A stretch of DNA of 10,367 nucleotides, taken from Bacteroidaceae bacterium (GTDB taxonomy: Bacteria > Bacteroidota > Bacteroidia > Bacteroidales > Bacteroidaceae). Of this stretch, positions 1 to 6,546 are shown in pieces (within the stretch, counting starts at the first letter, position 1; every line of letters starts with the position of its first letter). The notes under the pieces are model-generated. The model saw nothing but the letters and a program-made list of their open reading frames with translations, was not told the DNA's origin and did no database searches. Made by a program: the position numbers and the translations under genes. The stretch spans positions 1-10,367 of the forward strand of contig JAFNWA010000124.1 of the NCBI GenBank assembly GCA_017383665.1, read 5' to 3'.

Positions 1-562
1 CATCAAAGATAAGCGCACTGTAGGGCGGAATCATCTCACCGGCACCATGCTCACCGTATGCCATGTCATAAGGGATATAAAGACGCCACTTTGCACCCTC
101 CTGCATCAACTGCAGAGCTTCTACCCAACCTTTGATAACCTGGTTAACACCGAACACAGCGGGTTCCCCGCGTTTGATTGAGCTATCGAAGATTGTACCA
201 TCGATGAGAGTACCCTCGTAGTGGCACTGTACACGGTCTGTTGCCGATGGTTTCTTGCCGTTACCGGCAGCAATTACCTCATACTGCAAACCGCTTGGCA
301 ACACTGTTACGCCCTCTTTCTTTGCATTCTCGGCAAGAAAAGCCTCACCAGTTGCCTTGTTCTGCGCATAAGCCTCCTCGGCCAACTTGCGGAAATGGTC
401 ATTAACAACTGCCTGCGCCTCGGAATGTGACATTTCGGTCTTTGCACCTGTCAGCACATCCTTGAGAGCCTTCACAAAATCATCAATATTCATATTCTGC
501 ACACCCATTGAAAGCAGATTCTGGCCTATTCCCATTCCAAGGCCGTAACTAAATTTGTCCAT
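1..562 (-). CDS. FKBP-type peptidyl-prolyl cis-trans isomerase, C-terminus cut by window edge
   Basis: Reading from the ATG at 562 gives 187 residues with no stop before the left edge. Residues 1-85 look like the helical FKBP N-terminal dimerisation domain. Residues about 90-187 form the FKBP catalytic fold. Ligand-pocket residues typical of FKBPs are visible: Tyr115, the Phe125-Asp126 pair, Phe137, Val142-Ile143, Trp146 and Tyr169, and the end has the usual IPP...LIFD pattern, so probably only about 5-15 residues are missing. Its role is to catalyse prolyl isomerisation and assist folding. The start (MDKFSYGLGMG) has no signal peptide or lipobox, so a cytoplasmic enzyme is likely, although many related Bacteroidetes FKBPs are exported. 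It is divergent from the plus-strand operon. The family call is firm; the exact paralogue is not. Confidence 0.95.
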   Translation of the reverse strand, partial: MDKFSYGLGMGIGQNLLSMGVQNMNIDDFVKALKDVLTGAKTEMSHSEAQAVVNDHFRKLAEEAYAQNKATGEAFLAENAKKEGVTVLPSGLQYEVIAAGNGKKPSATDRVQCHYEGTLIDGTIFDSSIKRGEPAVFGVNQVIKGWVEALQLMQEGAKWRLYIPYDMAYGEHGAGEMIPPYSALIFD

Positions 563-644
563 GTTTCTTTATTTTAAGATATTATGTATATTTCTGTCAT
601 TTTGCCAAATGTCATTCATGCACACTTTGCAAATACAAGCGTGG

Positions 645-675
645 CGAAGATACAATTATTATTCATATTGCAAGC
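645..675 (-). promoter_or_regulatory. Possible promoter for the FKBP gene
   Basis: Read on the minus strand, positions 652-645 give TATCTTCG, one mismatch from the Bacteroidetes -7 box TAnnTTTG. A TTG lies at 673-671, 18 bp upstream, close to the usual -33 spacing. This would leave a leader of roughly 75 nt before the FKBP start at 562. It is the best match I found there, but the region is so AT-rich that chance matches are expected. Confidence 0.3.
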
Positions 676-792
676 ATAAAAGGCATATTTTTTTCTAAAA
701 AGTCTTTATTTTCCAAAAAAACGCGTCTTTTTGCCATTTTTACATTTTGTCAGCAATGGAATACATTAGAAAAGGCCATTCACAGCCTGCAA

Positions 793-820
793 AGTATAAT
801 ATTTAATATAAAAATATACT
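793..820. repeat. AT-rich inverted repeat upstream of the operon promoter
   Basis: AGTATA at 793-798 is the reverse complement of TATACT at 815-820, around a 16-base A/T-only interior. It lies about 30 bp upstream of the -7 box at 852, where an operator or UP-like element could sit. Short arms in an AT-rich stretch can arise by chance. Confidence 0.3.
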
Positions 821-851
821 GCAATAATAGCGAAAGCTCAATTTATTTCCA

Positions 852-859
852 TAACTTTG
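852..859 (+). promoter_or_regulatory. Bacteroidetes -7 promoter box of the six-gene operon
   Basis: TAACTTTG matches the Bacteroidetes -7 consensus TAnnTTTG exactly and is placed to start transcription near 866, giving a leader of about 45 nt before the ATG at 913. I do not see a good TTTG -33 box at the expected spacing (around 828-833), so the promoter may be weak or depend on an activator. Confidence 0.55.
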
Positions 860-912
860 TAACAATGGACCATCCATTTACTTTTTGAAACAAGTCAAAA
901 ACCAACTGTAAG

Positions 913-1293
913 ATGTCAAGTTCAATTATAATAGCAATAGTTTTCGCGCTCCTTGCGACCGGCATGTACATTCTGCGCCATGCCTACAAGAACAATACTC
1001 CTGCCGACGAAAGCCACGACCACCACGATGGTGAGGATGGTACTTGTTGCGGCAAGCACACCAACTGCGCCAAAGGCTACGATAACAGCAATCTCTATTT
1101 TGACGACGAGGAGCTTGACCGCTTCAAAGGTGTGAGACCCGAGGAGTACACCGATGCCGACATTGAGGAGTTCCGCCAGGTGCTATACACCATGCACGAG
1201 AACGAAGTGGAGAATTGGGCACACTGCATTGAGACACGCGGCATTGAACTACCACAAGAGATCAAGGATGAGATTCTGCTAATGTTGCAATAA
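913..1293 (+). CDS. Small membrane-anchored Cys/His-rich protein of unknown function
   Basis: This encodes 126 residues. Residues 4-21 form one hydrophobic segment and the following Arg-His-Lys suggests the rest is cytoplasmic (positive-inside rule, inference). Next comes a His/Asp-rich linker (His35, His37, His38) and a compact CCxxHxxC cluster: Cys45, Cys46, His49, Cys52. The C-terminal half (from about 62) is acidic and mostly helical, beginning with a YFDDEELD motif. From memory, short Bacteroides proteins of this layout are sometimes labelled 'phospholipase'; I see no lipase motif here and would not carry that name over. It is first in the operon, 12 bases before porW, which suggests a linked function. 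The cluster may bind a metal or be redox active, but that is inference. Confidence 0.85.
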   Translation: MSSSIIIAIVFALLATGMYILRHAYKNNTPADESHDHHDGEDGTCCGKHTNCAKGYDNSNLYFDDEELDRFKGVRPEEYTDADIEEFRQVLYTMHENEVENWAHCIETRGIELPQEIKDEILLMLQ

Positions 1294-1305
1294 AGACAAC
1301 ACATC

Positions 1306-4152
1306 GTGCGCAAAGTTTTACACTACATAATAGCAATTCTTGTGATTACCGGCCTCATTGGCTGTGCGAGCAAGAGAAGAAACAACGCAACCACGCGTAT
1401 GTATCACTCTTTCACAGCCAGGTACAACACCTACTACAACGGCAATGTTGCCTACAAGCAGGCTCTGAAGGCACAAAGCACCGGGCACAAGGATAATTAT
1501 CTTGAACAGTTGCCACTTCTCATAATAAGCGACAAGAACACACAAAAGAGCGGTGCGAGCAATTATGACCGTGCAATAGAAAAGGCGCAGAAGGCAATAA
1601 AGAACCACTCCATAAAGACACGCCCCAAAAAGCCCACAAACAAGAAACTGTCGCAGAAGCAGAAGTTATTCTACGCCCAAAAGGAGTTCAATCCATTCCT
1701 GTGGAAAGCGTGGTTCCTGATGGCCAACTCACAGTTTCAGAAGGGAGAATTCACCGAAGCGGCAAGTACCTATATCTACATAACCAAACTCTACGAGAAC
1801 AACCACAAAATTGTAGCACAGGCGCGTATTGGACTTGCAAAGTGCTATGCCGAGATGGAGTGGCTCTATGAAGCCGAGGAGTTATTACAGCGCGTACAGC
1901 GCGACACCGTCCCCGAGAGTCTGCAAAAGGAGTTTGCTGTTGCAAAGGCCAATCTGTTGCTTAAACAGGACAGGGGAGAGGAGGCTATTCCACACATAAA
2001 GACAGGCCTCAAACGCAAGGGTATAACATCGCTTGACAAGGCTCGTGAAAACTATCTTTTAGGACAGCTTTATGCCAAGGCCGGCAACAAGAAGGAAGCA
2101 TACAAGAGTTTTGGCAAAACCATATCCCAAAGCCCACCTTACGAGTTTGAGTTCAACGCACGCATAAGACAGACCGAGGCGGCAACCGACGAGAACCACA
2201 AGAAGACTCTGCGCAAGTTGAAGCGCATGGCAAAGTCGGACAAGAATGTAGATTATCAGGCACAGATATACTATGCCATTGGCAACCTGCACCTGAGCCA
2301 GGGAGACACCACCGAGGCGATAAAGGCATATGAGACCGGCGTTGCCTCCGGAGCGTCAAGCGGATATGGCACCGGCATGCTGCACCTGTCGTTGGCAAGA
2401 ATATATTGGGAAAAGGAGAAGTTCTCGAAGTCACATGACAACTACAACAAGGCAATGTCGATGTTAGGCGAGGAGACACCGGGATTTGAAGAGATAAAGT
2501 TCCGCAGCGGTGCGCTTTCCGGTTTGGTACAATATACCGATGTCGTTGAAAAGGAGAGCGAACTGCTCTACTGGGCAACGCTGACACCCGAAGAGCTATA
2601 CCCGATAATAGACGAGCTTATAGAAGAGGCAAAACGACAGGAAGAACTGAGAAAAAAAGAGGAGAAGAAACTTGAACGCGAGAATGGAGGCGGCAGTGAG
2701 CTGGAACAGGCCGGGACGAATGCTGCAATGACAATAGACAACCAAAGCGATAAGCAGTTGTGGTACTTCTACAACCCGCAATTGGTATCACAGGGCGTGC
2801 GCGCCTTCAAGGAGAAATGGGGCGACAGGGAACTGAAAGATTATTGGCGTTTCAGCAACACCATCTCATCACTGATGAGTGATGCACTGGAGACCGACAG
2901 CATGATGGTTGATACTCTCGCCATGGACTCTACGATGTTGTTGACGGACAGCATTGCTATTGACGCTGAGGTAGAAGCCATTATTGAGGAGTTGGAAACA
3001 GACCCCACAACACGCGAATACTACATACAGCAGATACCGACAACAGAAGAGGAGAAAGCCGAGTCTCACAAGGCATTGAGCGAGGCATTGCTCGAAGCAG
3101 GCATAAGCTTCAAGAACTATGTCAATGACAAGCGACTCACGATCTCATATCTTGAGCGTGTCGTGAACGACTATCCCGAGCACGAAAGGCTTGCCGAGGC
3201 ATACTACCATCTTTTCCTGGCATGTTCCCGTTGGGACGAGCCCGAAAAGGCCGAACATTACAAGAACCTGCTCATTGCCGGCTACCCCGACAGTGCCATG
3301 ACAAAACGCATACAGGAACCCGATTTCTTTGAGAATGCGGCAACACGCAAGCACAAGGAGGATTCAGTATATGTAAAGGCATACGCCCACTACCTAAACA
3401 AAGAATATGACGCAGTCATTGAGGAGAACATTTACAGCGCCGGCAAGTACCCACAAGGAAGCCACCGCGCACGCTTCATGTTCATCGACGCCATGGCAAA
3501 ACTCTACAGCGACAGGACGGAAGATGCACTAGCCGCACTTGAAGAGCTCATAAGCACCTACTCAGCCGACAGCATCAGCACTCTGGCAGCCGGCATCAAC
3601 ACAGGTATCAAAGAGGGTAAGTTGCTGCACAGTGGTATATCCACATCCATTTGGGACAGAAAGGCCGATGGAACCATAAGAACCAGCGAGGACAGCATAC
3701 CACAGTTCAGCACCAACCGTAACGAACCATACTTCTTTATTTTGGCTTTCCCAAAAGACTCTCTCGACGAGAAACGCCTGCTGTTCGAAATGGCACGCTA
3801 CAATTTCTCGCGTTACATGGTGCGTAACTTTGAGATGTCGTTTGAGAACCTTGCCGAGATTACACTGCTCGAGGTAAAGGAGTTCCTCAACTTTGACGAG
3901 GCATTCCTCTATCGTAAGCGACTATTTGGTAATGCAGAGATGGCAAAGCTACTCGAAGGTATAAATACATTCATCATATCAAAAAGCAACCTTGATTTGT
4001 TATTACAGTACTACACCTTTGGCGACTACACCGAGTTCTACGAGGAGAACATGCTTGCAATACCCGAGGTTGAGATTGATGGCTACACGCTTGATGAGCC
4101 CGACTACAGCGAAGACGAGGAAGTAGAAAACGAAAAAGCAACGGAAGAATGA
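1306..4152 (+). CDS. porW: PorW/SprE-type TPR lipoprotein (type IX secretion / gliding-associated)
   Basis: A GTG at 1306 starts a 948-residue protein. The start is supported by the signal peptide that follows directly: a hydrophobic stretch at 7-19 and a lipobox LIGC with Cys20 as the lipidation site. Residue +2 onward is ASKRR, so the mature lipoprotein probably faces the periplasm. TPR-like helix pairs fill about 130-390, then a charged coiled-coil segment (about 433-460). A family-typical motif WYFYNPQLVSQGVRAFKEKW lies at 486-505, with DYWRFSN following. A low-complexity Asp/Ser/Met segment spans 528-553, more TPR-like helices about 585-765, and a very acidic tail from about 921. SprE in Flavobacterium and PorW in Porphyromonas are needed for T9SS function. 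Its stop overlaps the porX start by 4 bases. Family assignment is strong; T9SS function in this organism is inference. Confidence 0.88.
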   Translation: MRKVLHYIIAILVITGLIGCASKRRNNATTRMYHSFTARYNTYYNGNVAYKQALKAQSTGHKDNYLEQLPLLIISDKNTQKSGASNYDRAIEKAQKAIKNHSIKTRPKKPTNKKLSQKQKLFYAQKEFNPFLWKAWFLMANSQFQKGEFTEAASTYIYITKLYENNHKIVAQARIGLAKCYAEMEWLYEAEELLQRVQRDTVPESLQKEFAVAKANLLLKQDRGEEAIPHIKTGLKRKGITSLDKARENYLLGQLYAKAGNKKEAYKSFGKTISQSPPYEFEFNARIRQTEAATDENHKKTLRKLKRMAKSDKNVDYQAQIYYAIGNLHLSQGDTTEAIKAYETGVASGASSGYGTGMLHLSLARIYWEKEKFSKSHDNYNKAMSMLGEETPGFEEIKFRSGALSGLVQYTDVVEKESELLYWATLTPEELYPIIDELIEEAKRQEELRKKEEKKLERENGGGSELEQAGTNAAMTIDNQSDKQLWYFYNPQLVSQGVRAFKEKWGDRELKDYWRFSNTISSLMSDALETDSMMVDTLAMDSTMLLTDSIAIDAEVEAIIEELETDPTTREYYIQQIPTTEEEKAESHKALSEALLEAGISFKNYVNDKRLTISYLERVVNDYPEHERLAEAYYHLFLACSRWDEPEKAEHYKNLLIAGYPDSAMTKRIQEPDFFENAATRKHKEDSVYVKAYAHYLNKEYDAVIEENIYSAGKYPQGSHRARFMFIDAMAKLYSDRTEDALAALEELISTYSADSISTLAAGINTGIKEGKLLHSGISTSIWDRKADGTIRTSEDSIPQFSTNRNEPYFFILAFPKDSLDEKRLLFEMARYNFSRYMVRNFEMSFENLAEITLLEVKEFLNFDEAFLYRKRLFGNAEMAKLLEGINTFIISKSNLDLLLQYYTFGDYTEFYEENMLAIPEVEIDGYTLDEPDYSEDEEVENEKATEE

Positions 4153-5699
4153 CATACAGATTATTATGGGCCGATGATGAGATAGAACTGCTAAAGGCCC
4201 ACATCATATTTTTACAGAGCAAAGGCTACGAGGTCGCAACTGTGACAAATGGCCCCGATGCCATTGATGCCTGCAGAAAGGAGGCATTCGACCTTGTTTT
4301 GCTCGACGAGAACATGCCTGGTCTCACAGGCTTGGAGGTGTTGGGCACCATAAAAGAGATACACCCGTCCATGCCTGTCGTAATGGTTACAAAGAGCGAA
4401 GAGGAGGACATTATGGAGCAGGCTATAGGTTCAAAGATTGCCGACTACCTTATAAAGCCCGTTAACCCGAACCAGATTCTGCTTACACTAAAGAAGAATA
4501 TCCATCACAAGGAGATTGTGGCAGAGAAGGCCAACAGTGCCTACCAGCAGAATTTCGGCAAACTCTCAATGCAGATAAACGATGCGCGCAGCACCGATGA
4601 GTGGTTCGACATATACAGGAAGATTGTATATTGGGAACTGCAATTGGAAAATGCAGACGAGCAGATGCACGAAATGCTGAAGTCGCAGAAGGAGGAGGCC
4701 AACAACATATACGCACGCTTCATAAAGAACAATTACATGGAGTGGATGGCAGCCTCACGAGAAGAGAGACCGCTGATGAGCCACGACCTGTTCCGCGAGC
4801 GCATATTCCCACTTGTAGATAAGGGCGAGAAGGTTTTTCTGCTCATTATAGACAATTTCCGTTATGACCAATGGCGTGTACTTGCCGACGAGGTTGGCAG
4901 CAACTTTGTCATTGAAGAGGAGTTATATACAACCATCCTGCCCACCGCTACCCAGTATGCACGCAATGCCATCTTCTCGGGACTCATGCCAAGCCAGATA
5001 AAGGAGATGTTTCCACAGTTGTGGGTTGACGAAGAGGAAGAGGAGGGAAAGAACCTGAACGAGGAGGCACTCATCGGGACACAGATTGCGCGCTACCGCC
5101 GCAAGGACAGCTACTCATACAACAAAGTGCTCACATCGGCAGCTGCAGAGAAGTTTCTTGACAGCATGAATACGCTTGCAAAGAACGATATAAATGTACT
5201 CGTTGTCAACTTCATTGACATGCTCTCGCACGCACGCACCGAATCCATGATGGTGAGGGAACTGGCTACCAACGAAGCGGCCTATCGTTCAATAACACAG
5301 TCATGGATACGCCACTCGGCAATAAAGAAACTGTTTGAGTATCTTGCCGACAGCAATTATACCGTGTTGATTACAACCGACCACGGCAGCATAAAGGTGG
5401 ATACTCCTACAAAGGTCATTGGCGACAAGAATACCAATACCAACCTGCGCTACAAACTGGGCAAGGCACTCAACTACAGCGGCAAGGATGTGTTTGAGAT
5501 AAAGAACCCGGCAAAGGCATTCCTGCCACAGCCTAACATAAGCACAAGCTACATTTTTGCCACAGGAAACAAGTTCTTCGCCTACCCCAACAACTACAAC
5601 TACTATGTATCGTACTATAAGGACACTTTCCAGCACGGTGGCATATCAATGGAGGAGATGCTTGTACCGTTCGTAACGATGAAACCTAAAAACAAATGA
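4149..5699 (+). CDS. porX: PorX-type response regulator with PglZ alkaline-phosphatase-superfamily output domain
   Basis: This encodes 516 residues, close to Porphyromonas PorX (about 518). Residues 1-120 are a receiver domain with all key residues: acidic Asp9-Asp10, phospho-acceptor Asp53 in LLDENMP, Thr81, and Lys103 in LIKP. A helical linker runs to about 225. The rest is a PglZ domain with the metal-site pattern of the alkaline phosphatase superfamily: Asp235, nucleophile candidate Thr266 (Thr268 nearby), Asp357 and His361 in FIDMLSH, Asp411-His412 in TTDHGS, and His496. A surface acidic loop sits at 294-299. In P. gingivalis PorX works with the PorY sensor kinase and SigP to control T9SS genes, binds PorL, and its PglZ domain has been reported to cleave oligonucleotides. 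No DNA-binding domain is visible. It overlaps porW and tsaE by 4 bases each, so translation is probably coupled. No kinase gene is in the window. Confidence 0.93.
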   Translation: MTYRLLWADDEIELLKAHIIFLQSKGYEVATVTNGPDAIDACRKEAFDLVLLDENMPGLTGLEVLGTIKEIHPSMPVVMVTKSEEEDIMEQAIGSKIADYLIKPVNPNQILLTLKKNIHHKEIVAEKANSAYQQNFGKLSMQINDARSTDEWFDIYRKIVYWELQLENADEQMHEMLKSQKEEANNIYARFIKNNYMEWMAASREERPLMSHDLFRERIFPLVDKGEKVFLLIIDNFRYDQWRVLADEVGSNFVIEEELYTTILPTATQYARNAIFSGLMPSQIKEMFPQLWVDEEEEEGKNLNEEALIGTQIARYRRKDSYSYNKVLTSAAAEKFLDSMNTLAKNDINVLVVNFIDMLSHARTESMMVRELATNEAAYRSITQSWIRHSAIKKLFEYLADSNYTVLITTDHGSIKVDTPTKVIGDKNTNTNLRYKLGKALNYSGKDVFEIKNPAKAFLPQPNISTSYIFATGNKFFAYPNNYNYYVSYYKDTFQHGGISMEEMLVPFVTMKPKNK

Positions 5700-6136
5700 T
5701 AGCCATGAGCGAACACACAATAACAATATACAGTCTCGAGGAGTATCCCAAGGCGGCAAAATGGTTTACCAACTTCCTGCAACATGGACGCATCTTTGCC
5801 TTCTATGGCAAAATGGGAAGCGGAAAGACCACTTTCATAAAGAGCGTATGTGAGGAACTTGGTGTTGAGGACACCATAAACTCGCCCACATTCGCCATTG
5901 TGAACGAATATGAGAGCAGGGACGCCGATACCATATTTCATTTCGACTTCTACCGCATCAAATCGCTTGCCGAGGTCTATAACATGGGATATGAGGAGTA
6001 TTTCTATGGCAATGCATACTGTTTCATCGAATGGCCCGAGTTGATTGAGGAACTGCTGCCCGAAGAGCATGTGAGGGTTGACATCACCGAAGGTGCCGAC
6101 GGAGCACGAACAATAAAGGTTACAATCAACGACTGA
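5696..6136 (+). CDS. tsaE: tRNA threonylcarbamoyladenosine (t6A37) biosynthesis ATPase TsaE
   Basis: This encodes 146 residues, a usual TsaE length. TsaE is the P-loop ATPase that works with TsaD and TsaB to transfer threonylcarbamoyl to A37 of ANN-decoding tRNAs in the cytoplasm. The Walker A motif GKMGSGKTT is at 38-46 (Lys44). Further family marks are SPTF at 63-66, HFDFYR at 82-87 and the Walker B-like FIEWPE at 110-115. The ATG at 5696 overlaps the porX stop as ATGA; an in-frame ATG at 5705 (MSEHT) is an equally plausible start three codons later and better matches the short N-terminus of some homologues. Eighty bases separate it from the next gene. The tsaD and tsaB genes are not here. 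Confidence 0.95.
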   Translation: MIAMSEHTITIYSLEEYPKAAKWFTNFLQHGRIFAFYGKMGSGKTTFIKSVCEELGVEDTINSPTFAIVNEYESRDADTIFHFDFYRIKSLAEVYNMGYEEYFYGNAYCFIEWPELIEELLPEEHVRVDITEGADGARTIKVTIND

Positions 6137-6151
6137 GATTTCATACAGAGC

Positions 6152-6163
6152 ACAGCATGCTGT
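6152..6163. repeat. 12-bp perfect palindrome in the tsaE downstream gap
   Basis: ACAGCATGCTGT reads the same on both strands. With one extra C, flanking GAG (6148-6150) and CTC (6164-6166) extend the symmetry. It sits in the 80-base gap between tsaE and the next gene, where other operon junctions here overlap or nearly touch. It has no loop, so it suits a dimeric DNA-binding protein better than an RNA hairpin. No promoter box follows it, so the role is open. Confidence 0.35.
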
Positions 6164-6216
6164 CTCAAGTCACAACCGGGAAATTAAGCACATTACAATT
6201 AAATAACTACAATAAT

Positions 6217-6546
6217 ATGAAAATCAACGCAAACACATCGGGCACAAGAACCATTGAGGTTAGCGAGCCACAATTGCGAATCATACAGAAATACTCTCTG
6301 CTTGACCGAATTGCGAACAGCACAGGAGTCATTGACGAAGAGTCGCTCAACAAGTTGCGCCTCACAGTTCGTTCGCTCATTGCATCGCAGACAATGGCAT
6401 CAAAGGAGTTGCTTGACATCTGCCCCATCCTTTACCACGAGGACATGAAGGCACTTGGTCTGAAGAACCTCATAAAGTGCTACAGCGAGTGGATAGTAAA
6501 TAAGGAAGCGACCGGAACTGTAGAAGAGACCGAGACCAATGAGTAA
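6217..6546 (+). CDS. Protein of unknown function between tsaE and ygiQ
   Basis: I place the start at the ATG at 6217, giving 109 residues (MKINANTSGT...). The frame stays open back to an ATG at 6157, but that would add 20 residues encoded partly by the palindrome at 6152-6163 and by AT-rich DNA typical of a Bacteroidetes leader, so the shorter form is preferred. The protein is predicted mainly helical (about 17-92), with single Cys at 69 and 78, no membrane segment, no signal peptide, and an acidic Thr/Glu-rich tail from about 98. I do not recognise a family. Its last 8 bases overlap the radical SAM gene start, which points to coupled translation and a role tied to YgiQ or TsaE, without showing which. 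Confidence 0.75.
   Translation: MKINANTSGTRTIEVSEPQLRIIQKYSLLDRIANSTGVIDEESLNKLRLTVRSLIASQTMASKELLDICPILYHEDMKALGLKNLIKCYSEWIVNKEATGTVEETETNE

Larger units (their letters stand above)
563..912. other. AT-rich divergent intergenic region
   Basis: This 350-bp stretch separates the divergent FKBP gene and the plus-strand operon. I see no convincing gene in it. It is clearly richer in A and T than the flanking genes, with several A- and T-runs (about 680-745). It holds promoter-like boxes for both directions (about 645-675 minus, 852-859 plus) and an AT-rich inverted repeat at 793-820. It is long for a simple divergent promoter in this group, so a regulatory site or small RNA could be present, but nothing I can name. 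Confidence 0.6.

Noticed and set aside
221..430. Plus-strand open frame of 69 codons at the left end
   Set aside because: It is antisense to the FKBP gene, which runs through the whole stretch with clear family residues.
600..740. Repeated TTTTGCCA near 600 and 728 as a binding-site pair
   Set aside because: Only about 8 bases match in a T-rich region and the flanks differ, so chance is a sufficient explanation.
913..1293. Naming the first operon gene a phospholipase
   Set aside because: Similar proteins may carry that label, but no lipase or phospholipase motif (such as GxSxG or HKD) is present.
2153..2587. Minus-strand open frame of 144 codons inside porW
   Set aside because: Antisense shadow, rich in Arg, Ser, Cys and Pro as expected for an out-of-frame reading.
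5615..6070. Minus-strand open frame of 151 codons across the porX end and tsaE
   Set aside because: It lies antisense to tsaE, whose Walker A and other motifs are clear; no family features in its own translation.
6157..6216. N-terminal extension of the 109-residue protein to the ATG at 6157
   Set aside because: The ATG lies inside a palindrome and the extra 20 codons are AT-rich and leader-like; the ATG at 6217 gives a more typical start.
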